Shown piece by piece: positions 10,700 to 21,299 of a stretch of DNA of 52,479 nt. The notes beneath the pieces were generated by a model that was given only the letters and a program-made list of their open reading frames with translations, had not been told where the DNA came from and made no database searches. A program made the position numbers and the translations under genes. Position 1 is the stretch's first letter; the number at the start of each line of letters is the position of its first letter. This stretch comes from Thamnocephalis sphaerospora (Eukaryota > Zoopagomycota > Zoopagomycetes > Zoopagales > Sigmoideomycetaceae). The stretch spans positions 1 through 52,479 of the forward strand of contig KZ992462.1 in NCBI GenBank assembly GCA_003614735.1, written 5' to 3'.

Positions 10700-12849
10700 A
10701 TGTCCGACGACGATTTCATGCTGGAAGACGATGACGTGTACAGCTTCGACTACAGCGAGGATGAGAGCGACGACCCTGACGTTGAGCTGCAAAACACCTA
10801 CTACAGCGCCAAGGGTAGGCTGTCGGCGCTTGCTTCTGCGACATGCATGCCTAAGCGCAGGTCTAACTTACATTGCCTTTGTGCGCGGCAACGCCGGTAG
10901 CGATAATGGAGGAAGACGAAGCCGGCGCCATCAGCGAGTTTTATGCGGTGGTCAAAGCGGAAGAAGAAAAGGGCGACTGGTGGGTAGAGCGGCGGTAGGC
11001 GCTGGCATGCGCGACGGGAAAGTGCCGCTTACAATGCTGGTCGGCGCAATTCAGGGGCTTTAAAGCGCTGCGACATATTGTTCAGCTGGAGATCAAGCTA
11101 AAACGATATGATGATGTATGTGTGTATGCAAGTTGCCGCGTTCTGGCCCTCAATGCTCACCTGTTTGGATTAGGCACTGAGCCACTACAGAGAGCTGCTC
11201 ACCTACATCAAGTCTGCCGTCACGCGAGACGATGCGCGAGATGGTGTGAGCCTTATTTTGGACGCTGCCTCCAGCATCACAGACGCTGCGCAGCTGCAAA
11301 GCTTTTACGAAGTCACATTAAGCGCGCTCAAGGAGGCAAAGAACGAGGTAAACACCTTGCACGGTCTGTGGCGTATAGCTTGCTGACACCAGTTTATGTA
11401 GCGCCTGTGGATGACAACGATGCTGCGGCTGGCCAATCTCAAGCTTGAGCGCGAGGAGCATCGTGATCTCACCAATCTAATTGCCGAGTTGCGCGAGGCG
11501 TGTGCAAAGGATGGCAACGCCGGTAATCAGATGCACGACAACAACCTGCTGGAGGTTTACGCGCTGGAGATTCAGATGTTGACGCGCGAGAAGAAGACAA
11601 AGAAGCTCAAGGTATGCGGGCACCATGCGGTGTGCTAGGGCGTACTACCGCAGATGCTAAGCTGTGTGAGGGCGTCCTGTATTGTTTTGCTACTGTAGGA
11701 GCTGTATCAGCAGTGCCTTACAGTGCGAGCGGCTATTCCGCATCCACGCACCATGGGCATCATTCGCGAGTGCGGTGGCAAGATGCACATGACCGAGCGT
11801 AAGTATGCGGCGTCTCTGACGCAACGCGCTTCGACAAATGGCACTAACGCTTGCACGCGCAGAGGAATGGGAAAAGGCACAGACCGACTTTTTCGAGTCC
11901 TTCAAGAACTACGACGAAGCGGGCAGCAAGCAGCGGATCCAGGTGCTAAAGTAAGCTAATCTGCCAGCATAAAGCGCCGGTACCGATGGGCTAATCCATC
12001 ACGACAGATACCTCGTACTGGCAAGCATGCTCACAGAGTCGCAGATCAATCCGTTCGACTCGCAGGAGACCAAGCCGTACGTAGTGGACCATGGCGAGCG
12101 AGCATAGTACACTGGCGGTCGCTAACTGTGTGTGCCTCTGCCCTTTGATCTGCAGCTACAAGTCAGATCCGCAGATTCAGGCCATGACCGATCTGGTCAA
12201 TGCCTATCAGCACAAGGAGATTCACGAGTTTGAGCGCATTCTGAGCAGTAAGTCTGGGACCGAGGTTGGCGACGAAGCCTGCACGGCTGGCGCCAATTCC
12301 CATGCCGATTGCCGTCTTTTACTGCCGAGCGACATCCATGATGCTCACCAGTGCGCATGGCATTACCGCTTGTAGAGAACAAAGAGTCCATTATGGGCGA
12401 TCCGTTTATTGAAGAGTACATTGCCGATGTACTGCGGACCATTCGCACACAGGTGCTACTGGAGCTCATCCGCCCGTACACGCGCATCGACATAGGCTCC
12501 ATTGCTCAGGTTAGCAGTGTGACACACGCTTGGCTGTCGCTAGCAAAGCGCTAATCTACGCCGGACGTAGCAACTAAACATCACCAGCAACGAGGTTGAG
12601 GAGCTGCTCATCGGCCTCGTGCTCGACGGCAAGATTGACGGCAGGATCGACCAGGTCAGCCAGCGTCTCGAGCTGAAGCGAAAGTAAGTGGCGCTGGATG
12701 CCAGTTTGCCGTGTACATGTCTCACCAGCAGTGTCTGCGCGCTTGCTAGTGACACGGACCGCGAAAAGTATGCCGTCATGGCCAAGTGGGCGGAATCGCT
12801 TGGGGCGCTGCAGCTTGGCGCTTTCAACCAGGTGTCTGCAAACGTCTAG
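10700..12849 (+). CDS. CSN2: COP9 signalosome subunit 2
   Basis: About 440 aa are encoded in roughly 12 exons. The acidic N-terminus MSDDDFMLEDDDVYSFDYSE and NTYYSAKAIMEEDE match CSN2 directly. The TPR-like solenoid continues with GFKALRHIVQLEIKLKRYDD, LLTYIKSAVTRDDAR, LEVYALEIQMLTREK, AAIPHPRTMGIIRECGGKMH, EWEKAQTDFFESFKNYDEAG and INPFDSQETKPYKSDP. The C-terminal PCI domain includes RTIRTQVLLELIRPYTRI, then ITSNEVEELLIGLVLDGKI and GRIDQVSQRLEL. CSN2 is a core subunit of the complex that removes NEDD8 from cullins and contacts the cullin-RBX1 arm. Length and order equal the family norm. It is a stand-alone gene with small introns; the stop is 12847-12849. Confidence 0.95.
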
Positions 12850-13159
12850 CGCTTTTCGGGCGAGCTTTGCGGCAGCCTGCATGTGACTGCTATTGCCTGC
12901 ATGGCTCTGTGCTTGCGTTAGTGATGGCGCGTCTTTGAAGAAACAATGCTCTTGGTTGTGTTTGCCAATGTCCGTCTTTGGGGCAAATGATCATGCGTCT
13001 ATCAGGTGGTTGATCAGTTGCTGGCGCAGGGGGATCAAAACCCAGTCATCTTTGCCGAGGCAACGCTTCCATCTCCACATCTGCTCTCGCCTGCCCATAC
13101 TGCGCATAGTAACGCTCCAGTCTTTCGCTCTCGTGTTCTTGAAGCGGCAAACGTACACA
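12850..13159. other. Intergenic between CSN2 and the first AIG1-like gene
   Basis: No coding frame with recognisable content was seen. It presumably holds the CSN2 3' UTR and the promoter of the downstream membrane-protein gene. Confidence 0.4.
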
Positions 13160-14174
13160 ATGATGGATACGGCGGCCATGGTGCATCGGCCTGCTTTGCA
13201 CGCAGCGAGCATCGCTTCGTTCACCTATTCTTTCTGGCTTCTCACCCAGCTGACCAACAAGGCTGACGATGCATTTGGCTGGCACTTTATCGTAAGAGTC
13301 CGCCGGCCACCTAAACTGCCCCAGTACTTATACACCTGCACGCGCAGTATCTCACCATTTTAGGCCTAGGCCTGAGCCTGCTGGTGTTTGCGCTGGCGCT
13401 CGTACATGACATGACTCTGATTTCTGGTAAGCCGCGCAGCGCCCTGAGCATGCCTTCACAGCACTCACTCTACCGACCGTCCCAGCTGTGGATCGCATCA
13501 AGCGCGCTGTGCTTGTCCTTGCGTTTCCGGTAAGCAACAATTCGGGACGCACCAGTCCGCTCTATCGCTCACCATGGCCTACGCCTAGCTTGAAGCACTG
13601 ATCAGCCTGCTGTACTGGGGCATAGTCCTCTACGACGACAGCTTGATGCACGGAGAGGGCCAGGAGCGGTGAGCATTGCAGAAGCGAGATTCACGTGCTG
13701 TAGCTTATGCGCGACAGCAGTCTACCCTTTCTGCAGGACGCCGGATACCACCTGCTACCCGTACTCGCACTTTGGTGCGAGCTACTCGTGTACAGCAGTA
13801 ACTTTAAGCGATCAATCAAACATGCGCAGGCGATCATTGGCTTTGCCGTTTTGTACGGTGCATGGTTGCAGGTCTGCTACCATCAGAATGGCTTTTGGGT
13901 AGGCTGCTAGAACACATGGTCATGTCCACCGCATCATCGCTAACCGCGTGCGCGCAGCCTTATCCGCTTCTTGGCCTGTTGGATCATCACCACAGGCTTG
14001 GTCTATATTTAGTGTGTGGCGCCCTTTGTGTTGTCATTTATGCGGCTGGCAAGTGTGCTCGGACACTTCCGCGTATGTGCTACTGTTTTGCTGACTCTTT
14101 GGTTAGGTGCCAGTATCCATCACAAAATCCACCGACGCGATCTGTACCAGATTGCTGCCAAACGTGCAATGTGA
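13160..14174 (+). CDS. FAR-17a/AIG1-like membrane hydrolase, copy 1
   Basis: About 225 aa in seven exons. The start MMDTAAMVHRPALHAAS is followed by about six hydrophobic helices. FGWHFI|YLT places Thr47 where human AIG1 has its catalytic Thr, and DAGYHLLP gives His122 in the place of the catalytic His. AIG1/ADTRP proteins hydrolyse fatty-acid esters of hydroxy fatty acids with this Thr/His pair, in membranes. Later blocks are DRIKRAVLVLAFP, LEALISLLYWGIVLYDDSL and YHQNGFW, and the C-terminus is HHKIHRRDLYQIAAKRAM, basic and cytosolic-looking. Intron positions match copy 2, which lies 266 bp downstream in the same direction. The last intron (14049-14106) is GC-AG. Confidence 0.85.
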
Positions 14175-14440
14175 GAGCAGAATGCGTCTTTCTGTCGACT
14201 GTTGCAGCAACAATGGTGTAACGACTGTACATTAAACACTGCCCTGCAAAGATCGTCCTTTTTGGTGCATGTCTAGCGTGCCAAAGATGCGTGACCTTTG
14301 CTAGGATGCTTGTGAATGAGTTTGTTTTATTCACTCGTGTGGATCAGCATGTGGATGTGGTGAGCTAAAGAATCGCAGATATCTTCCGATCAGTGTCGTA
14401 ATGTTTATCGGCCGACACGCACAACTCCTTCACCCAAACC

Positions 14441-15494
14441 ATGAGCGCTATTCGCTTCTCTGCACGCATTCTGGCCGTAGGCCTGCTAACCTACTTTTTC
14501 AACGCGGCTACCGCGCTAAAAAACAAGGCAGAATATGCGTTTGGCTGGCATTTCATGGTGTGGATGACCGTAGGTGCTGTCCGTAGACCGGCGCTAACAT
14601 GGCATGACGTTATCTTTGGCGGTGGTTCCTAGTACCTGACCATTACCTCACTGCTGGTGGCCATTCTTACACTAGCTGTTGCCTTGGTTGCCAGTATGAG
14701 TCGGTCTGCTGGTGGGTAGCGTTCGTTTTGTGTGCAGGCGCTGCCTTGCTGACCTGGCACGATCATTTTGCCATTGGATAGGGTTGGAACGGATGCGACG
14801 AGCCATGCTGGGTCTGGCATTCTCGGCAAGTAGCAAGTAGTGAGATGGACATGCAGTGCATGAAGCTGTCTTACACGCTGTTGCGCACAGTTGGAGACTA
14901 TCGTGACGCTTCTCTACTTTGCGATGATGACCATCGACCAAGGACTACTGTTTGACGACAGGGACACCACGTAAGAGCAACATGTGTGTTTTACGATGTA
15001 TACCATCATCTAACGCTGCAAACAACACAGCATCCCTCCACTGATAGACGCAGGCATTCATTTGCTACCGACAGCGCTACTTTGGCTGGAACTGTTGGTG
15101 TTCACGCCGGCATTCCACTATGCAATTGGCCATATTGTGCTCATTATGGCATTTTCGATGGGGTATTCAGGATGGATCGAGCTTTGTTTTCAGCGTAACG
15201 CATTCTGGGTAGGCAAGATGGTGTGGATAGAGATGCAGCCGTTTTGCTAATACCATGCGTGTCAGCCCTATCCGTTCCTCAGCGAACTCGACTCGTTCCA
15301 GCGCCTGGCGTTCTACGGCATTATCTGTGCACTGGCCATCGGCATCTACAGATGCGGCAAGTGCTGGCACTGCGCAAGCCAGTATGTCACGCACTAACAT
15401 TGATACCGCTTCTCCAGGTACTTCTGCTCACAAAAGCCTGGGCGCACGGACCCGTGCTCAGATAATCGCCGCAAAGCAACACAAGGCGTCGTAG
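14441..15494 (+). CDS. FAR-17a/AIG1-like membrane hydrolase, copy 2
   Basis: Tandem paralogue of the preceding gene, about 220 aa. It begins MSAIRFSARILAVGLLTYFF. FGWHFM|YLT supplies the putative catalytic Thr42, and DAGIHLLP supplies the His. The order of blocks is the same as in copy 1: ERMRRAMLGLAFS, LETIVTLLYF, RNAFW, then PYPFLSELDS, with a basic tail ending AAKQHKAS. Two introns use GC donors: 14826-14890 (TCG|GCAAGT) and 15357-15417 (G|GCAAGT). The first of these aligns with a GTAAGC intron in copy 1. The start at 14441 is preceded by ACC, and the signal-anchor-like first helix follows at once. Substrate is unknown; hydroxy-fatty-acid esters are the family precedent. Confidence 0.85.
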
Positions 15495-15701
15495 ATCTTG
15501 CACATCTAGCGTCAGGCGTAAAGCAATAGTGTTTAGTCAATAGCGCGTGATGTATATGCGGCCAAAGATGGGTAGGCACAATAAAGAAGCCAAGCTGGTC
15601 TGTACAGCACAACACATAGGAACAGACAGCTGGGGCGGCTACGGACAAACTGTACAAGCACCACAGCGCACTCGCCATTGGCGCAGCGGCTTTCATATTG
15701 T

Positions 15702-18700
15702 CTAGGCGTCAATCATACGCACAGTGCCGACAAACGACTCGTCCATCATAGGACTGCGAATCGTGCTGCCAACCAGGGAGATGTACCGGTCAGCAGTGGC
15801 ATGGGCGAGAATGGAGCGTCTCGGATGGAAGGCCAATGCAGTGGGCGCTGCGGGGCGCTGTCCAAGAATGCCGCTGTATGTGCGTCCGTTGCCGATGCAT
15901 TTGCCCATGGTGTTCCAGACCTGAAGACCACCCGCCAAGGAACCGCTGCGATCCAGCAAGTGCACAAGAAGAGATGGTAAGCGCACGCTAGATCTACTTC
16001 ACTGGCGCACCGCCATCACCATACCTTGCCATGACAGCAACGTGGTCGTGCACGACAAACGACGACATCTCCTCGCGATCCGCGTCGATCGTAATGACCG
16101 AGTCCGACTGTCTTACATCCCATATCTTGATGTCGCCAGCCATACTGTGCGCAAATGGCGGTGTCAATACAGGCAGATGGCTAGGTATGCATGCATACGG
16201 GCGCGCTCACCTTGCCGACATCAGATCCTGCTGCCCGCCGCGCTGCAGATGGACGTCCAGTACCCATGCCGGATGCTCGTTCCAGGTGATGACCAGACTG
16301 GCAGAAACGGGTAAGCCCACGAAATGCCCACCGTCGTTGCTGAACGAGCGCCGCCTACCTTTCGCGGGGCGGATTTCGCCGGTCAAATACACGGATAACA
16401 CCGTCGCCACAGCCGGCAATGAATATGTTGCTGGACATTGGATCACTCGTCAGACTGGTGATACAGCTGTCTGAATGCGTCGGGATTTCCTGTAGTCCGC
16501 CAAAAGAGCATACTTTGCCGTTAGCAGCACAGCAATGCACGCATTCACAGCCACAGTAGGTCATACCTCGGCGCACACTTCGCGCGCTGCATCCCAAACG
16601 CGAACAATCCTGGAGTCACCGCTAATCAGCAGCGTGCCATGACTCTGTTGCCAGTCGGTAATCAAACCGCTGCCGCGATTGCTAGGCAGCATCTCAATAA
16701 GGGCACGCCAGCTCGTCACCAGCTCTGTCTTTTGCGGCGCATGGTAATCTCGGTAAATCCGAATCATGCCGTCGTCTATACGCAAAACGTCAGACGATGC
16801 GGCGCAAGTGTACGACGGCTCGACAGACGCCTACCAGAGCCGACCATCAGCAGCGGCAGGTCTTCTTCATTGAGCAGGTCTAGCGCAGTAATACGGCTTC
16901 CGATGCTATTATCATTCCATAGCTTGTTGAGCCGTGCGCCCTCCTCCCAGCTCCAGATGCTATCGTAGTTTGGATCGAGTGGACGTCATGGCGTTATTAG
17001 AGCACCTGCAGCATAGCAAACCCTGATTGTCCCGATGCTTACCTTACAGCGTTCTTGCCGTCACTGGTAACCAAGTGTGGCTCAAATGTGTGGAACCGCA
17101 TCAGCTGTACATCTGTATCCTCGTGCAGTGTACCCATTTGCATATCCCAGCGTGCTTCAGATGCGCCTTCTTGCATGGGAATCGTCTCGTAGAGCACTCG
17201 CTCATTGCGTGACCGACGCCAAAGGCGAGCGTTGTAGCTCTCGCTTCCAGGCTCATCTGCCTCGGCGGGCTACAAGCCATAAACGTAGACACGCATTAGT
17301 ATGTGGTCTGAACATGGCGGGGCCATATGTTGCTACCCACCTTGGTTTGCGGCTCGAGAAAGTAGGTGCAACACCAGGTGAAAAACTTGGACGCAACGGG
17401 CAAACGCTCCACAGGTCCCAGCTTCTCTTCTGCTGCAAAAGATCCGTGCCATTGAGACGGTCCGTGGCGTGCCCCGGCATAGGGCCGGCCATTGGCGGCC
17501 GACCAGGTACGCGCGTATCCCGAGCCGCGACGGCCGTCCAGGTCAGACATTGGACGTAGACGTCCGCTTATTTCACCATCGCGAAGCCAGTCTCCACCGT
17601 CGCTGCTTGTGGTGCCGTGATATACGCCAGCAACCCCGCCACCTACGGTCCGACTAGGCACTTGTGCGTTCGGCGTTGCCAAACCAGTGGTAAAGCCGTA
17701 CCCAATGTTGTACAGATTGCGCAGCGTCGAGATGGTGCCAGACGCCGAGCGACGCAGGGTGCTGGTAATGCGCTGAGCGGCAGGTGCAGCCATCGGTGAC
17801 AGTGGCGGTCCACCCCGTTCCATCATGGACGGCATGCCGGGCGCATCGGCCATGTGTGGCGATCCAGTGCTGGTCAGATGAAGCGAGCGCACCGACGTTG
17901 GCGTACTGGGCGCATCATGGTTGTAGAAACCCGAGGTAACCCTTGGTGAAAGCACCGACTCTTGCGCACTGACAAGCACGGCGTTGACCAGACCGCTGTC
18001 GTAAATCTGATCGTGTACATAGTCGACAATGCCGGAAGCCAACGCGGCTACGCTGGGGAAGGGATCCACCGAGAGGACAAGGAGCGTGCACCAGACACAG
18101 GCGTACATGGTATCGCCGGCGCCCTCGCCATCAAGCGCGCTCACTCCTGCGCCCACGGCCTCATGTCTGCTGACTGTTGGTGGGGCGTTCGGCGTGTCGG
18201 CCAGTGTAAGCGCATTAAACACCGTGGCCAACGACTCGGAGCCGGCGCGCGAGCTAGGTCGATCTCGCCGACGCCGGTTCTGGCGCCGCTCGTTGGCCAC
18301 CACCGCCGCCGCTGCCAGTTTCTGTCGATCGTGCTCAAGCAGTGCAGTAGCGGCCGCTGTGAACTGGCTGGCGTAGCGATGCACAACGATTGATAGCATG
18401 CAGACAAGCTCGCGACGCACCAGCGGACTGGCATCACCGGCTGCCGCAAGCGCACGCACGGCAATGTTGTGTTCCACGTTGATGACCTGCTCCATCAGGT
18501 CCAGATCGCCCAGAAGCGTTCCAAGTGCGTACAGCGCAGCCGCGCGCACCTCCGGCATCGGATCGCCCAGCAGCTCAAACAGGTGCTCGTGTGCGTTCTC
18601 GCGAATCGCCACCCACTTTGCATCCGCATAGCCGCGCCACAGCTCGCCGATGCACAGGCAGCACCATTGGCGCAGCAGCGGATCAGGGTCGCGTGCATGC

Positions 18701-20658
18701 GTAATACACATGCTCATCACGTTTGCCCTAAGGCACGCGCGCTGGCCAAGATCGGCGTGCCGGCAAAAGACAGAGATGACAAAGGCGCACATGGCGCGGT
18801 GCTCCGACAAGCTGGCCGACGTTTGCTGCGACTGCGCGGTCTGTGCCGACGACTGCGATGCGTGAGCGCCGCTGGGTGCCAGCACATTGAGAAAATAGAG
18901 ATAGCCATTGTCCTTGCTGAGATCCTGCGCACAGCTGTGGTCGACGGCAAGCATCCGCGCCCAGATAAATATCAGCACCGGACGCAACTCAACGGCCGGA
19001 CTCTGCAGCAGCTTGAGCACGTAGGGGAAAATGCCGACTGCGAGCGCGTGATGCACAGCCCAAGCACCCAGATCCAGGAAGCGACTAAGTAGAAGCAGTG
19101 CGCGCAGACGATGCACCTGGCTCAGCAGCACCTGCAACACGATCGGCAGCTGTTCTGGCGGACTTCGCGTCACAGATCCGTGCTGCAGCCACGTCTCAAA
19201 CGCCGTCAGCTGTTCTGCAAAAAAGGTGGACGGCCGATATGGCAGCGGCGTATCATTTTGCGTCGCTTTGAGAAGGGCTGGAATTTGCATTACGCACATG
19301 TCCACCGCCAGATCCCAGGCCTGCCACATGGGGTGCTGGTGGGTGGACGGCAACGCGGGACTGCTGACGGGCGTGCATTTGTAGCTGCGCATCACACGAT
19401 CGGCCAGCAGGAAATTGCGAAACAGCGCCGCCACCACCATATCCTGCCGAAATAGCCGTTTGAACAGCGGCTGCGGCAGCACGTTCCACGCAATGGTGTC
19501 GGTCACCGCGGTAAAAATCCAGTTGAGCTCGCCCAGCGGCGTGCGCCGGTCGTTCAGGCGGCCCGGCAGCTTCATCACATCCTCGGGCGAAATCGAGATA
19601 CCAAGAATCGGATTCTGCAGTACGAACCAGCGCAGCGCCACGGGAATAGGCGTGGTGAGACAGGCGGAGAATAGGTCGGCCGGCAGGTTTGGATTCATCG
19701 GCAGCACCTCGTTGGCCCCGCACGCTGCCAGCTGGATGCATTCCCGCATGGGCGCGTGCAACTCTGCCGGAGCGGGTGCATGCGCTGACTTTGGTGTCGA
19801 CGCTGCCGAGCCAGCTGCCGATGCTGGTTGGCTGTGCGGCGTGTGGTGGCCTGCCTGAGCGCGTCTACGCTCTGTTTCGGCGTCGCGCTGGGCGGCAAAG
19901 CGGTCAAACGCCGCGACAATGTTTCCTGCCGCCGAGCAATCGTACACGTAGATACACGGTGAGCCTAGCCAAGTCTGCAGGTCGTAGAGCGAGACTGGAA
20001 TGTACTGGGTGTAGGACCGATTGAACACCCAGATTTCACCACTAGCGGTGGGCTTTGGCACGCCGTGGCCGTTGTAGTGAAAGAGAATGCGGTCTTCGCG
20101 CGTGCCACGCCTCAGCGCCGTACACAGCCGTTTCGCCTCTTCGACCGCCGGATCCAGCAGGAGCTTGTATCGTGCGCGTGGCTGCCACACCTCATACTGC
20201 TGCTGAAGTGCACGTGCAATCGCATCCAACGATTTTTGCACTGGCATCGCAAACGGATCCATCCAGCATTCAAGGCGAGCACACGGGCTGGTCTTGACCA
20301 CGTCGGGCGGATCGACGCCGATGTTGAGGCAAAGCGTAAGTAGCACAGAGACCGTCTTGACGCGTTCACGCATGCGCCAGTCGGGAAGAGACGGGTACTG
20401 CGCCTTCTGGTCGGCCTTGTCCTTTGAGCCAGCGGCTGCCACTGCCGCCGCCGCATGGACGCCAACGCCGTTGTCATCGGACGCCGCTGCTCCTCCGCCT
20501 GCGCCTTGCTCCAGCGCGCGGCTTGACGTCACGCGCGCCGGATCGCCCTGGCTCTCATGGCGCCTTTCGGCAAAGTACAGATAGTAGTAACCCTCCAGCG
20601 GCTGGCCGACCACCTCGGCCGGAGCAGCCGCCTGCTGCGCGTTTTGCATGTCAAGCAT
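15702..20658 (-). CDS. KOG1: Raptor/Kog1, TORC1 subunit
   Basis: The first exon (17341-20658) alone encodes 1106 aa. The Raptor N-terminal conserved, caspase-like domain shows LEGYYYLYFAERRHE, MRERVKTVSVLLTLCLNIGV, ILFHYNGHGVPKPTASGEIW and YVYDCSAAGNIV. A HEAT/armadillo region follows (ILIFIWARMLAVDHS, ALYALGTLLGD). A long Ser/Gly/Arg-rich linker then leads to several short exons carrying the C-terminal WD40 propeller: QLMRFHTFEPHLVTSDGKN, RIVRVWDAAREVCAEV, GDGVIRVFDRRNPP and LAFHPRRSILAHATAD. The stop is at 15702-15704. Kog1 presents substrates to TOR kinase at the vacuole. The upstream start (20658) and an internal Met three codons later are both possible. The gene is divergent from Fox2 across 641 bp. 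Confidence 0.95.
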
Positions 20659-20819
20659 GTGGTTACGCAGGCGATGATCAACCTGCCGGCCTGCGCCCCA
20701 ACCTCGCCACAGGGACAGTCACCGTGGTAGTGTCGTGGAATGAAGAGGAGCGTGTGGGCGTGTGAATACGACGGGTACGTGAGGCAGGCCACCAGAGGAT
20801 GATATGCTAGTGAGACGTA

Positions 20820-20820
<1 letters not shown>

Positions 20821-20850
<30 letters not shown>

Positions 20851-20860
20851 TGGTGGTGGT
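20821..20860. repeat. (GGTGGC)n/(GGT)n simple repeat
   Basis: About 40 bp of TGGCGG units passing into GGT units, in the divergent promoter between Raptor and Fox2. Confidence 0.95.
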
Positions 20861-20892
20861 GACGGGTATGAGAGAGACAGGCTGCGTGCAGG

Positions 20893-20913
20893 TGAGTGTG
20901 TGTGTGTGTGTGT
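20893..20913. repeat. (GT)n microsatellite
   Basis: About ten GT units, also in the Raptor/Fox2 intergenic region. Confidence 0.95.
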
Positions 20914-21299
20914 ACGCATACAAGGCATTACATTCCGTGGCGGTTATGGTTGGGCTAAAATGCATTAATCCATGCGACCCCATGACTGGCAGACTCTATG
21001 ATCCACTAACTCTGTGATCCACGTTCTTTCACGTGAATCGTGTTACGCAGCCACGGATCCATCGGCAACTGGAGCCCCCGGATGCACACACCGCGTCATC
21101 CGACCGACCGACCGACTTAAAGCCCACGCGCCACGTAGCGCGTCGCTCTGCTTCCTCTTCTTCTTCGCACGCCACCTGTTAACCGCGTCTGCTTCTCGCT
21201 ATTCCGACCACCATATCCTCCTCCTTTCGCTTTCTTTCGCACTCTCTGTAACATCTTGTACGCTGTTCCGCAGCAGACGCAAACTCGCTCGTCTACATC

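Larger units (their letters stand above)
20659..21299. promoter_or_regulatory. Shared promoter region of Raptor and Fox2
   Basis: This 641 bp gap lies between two divergent start codons. It holds two simple repeats (a GGTGGC/GGT run and a GT run), a CT-rich stretch just before the Fox2 start (about 21160-21250), and no supported ORF. Pyrimidine-rich leaders are common before highly expressed fungal genes; the promoter role is inferred from position. Confidence 0.5.

Noticed and set aside
12893-13363. Single 156-codon plus frame before the first AIG1-like gene
   Set aside because: Only its 3' part, from MMDTAAM, matches the family; the upstream portion is intergenic read-through and the end runs into an intron.
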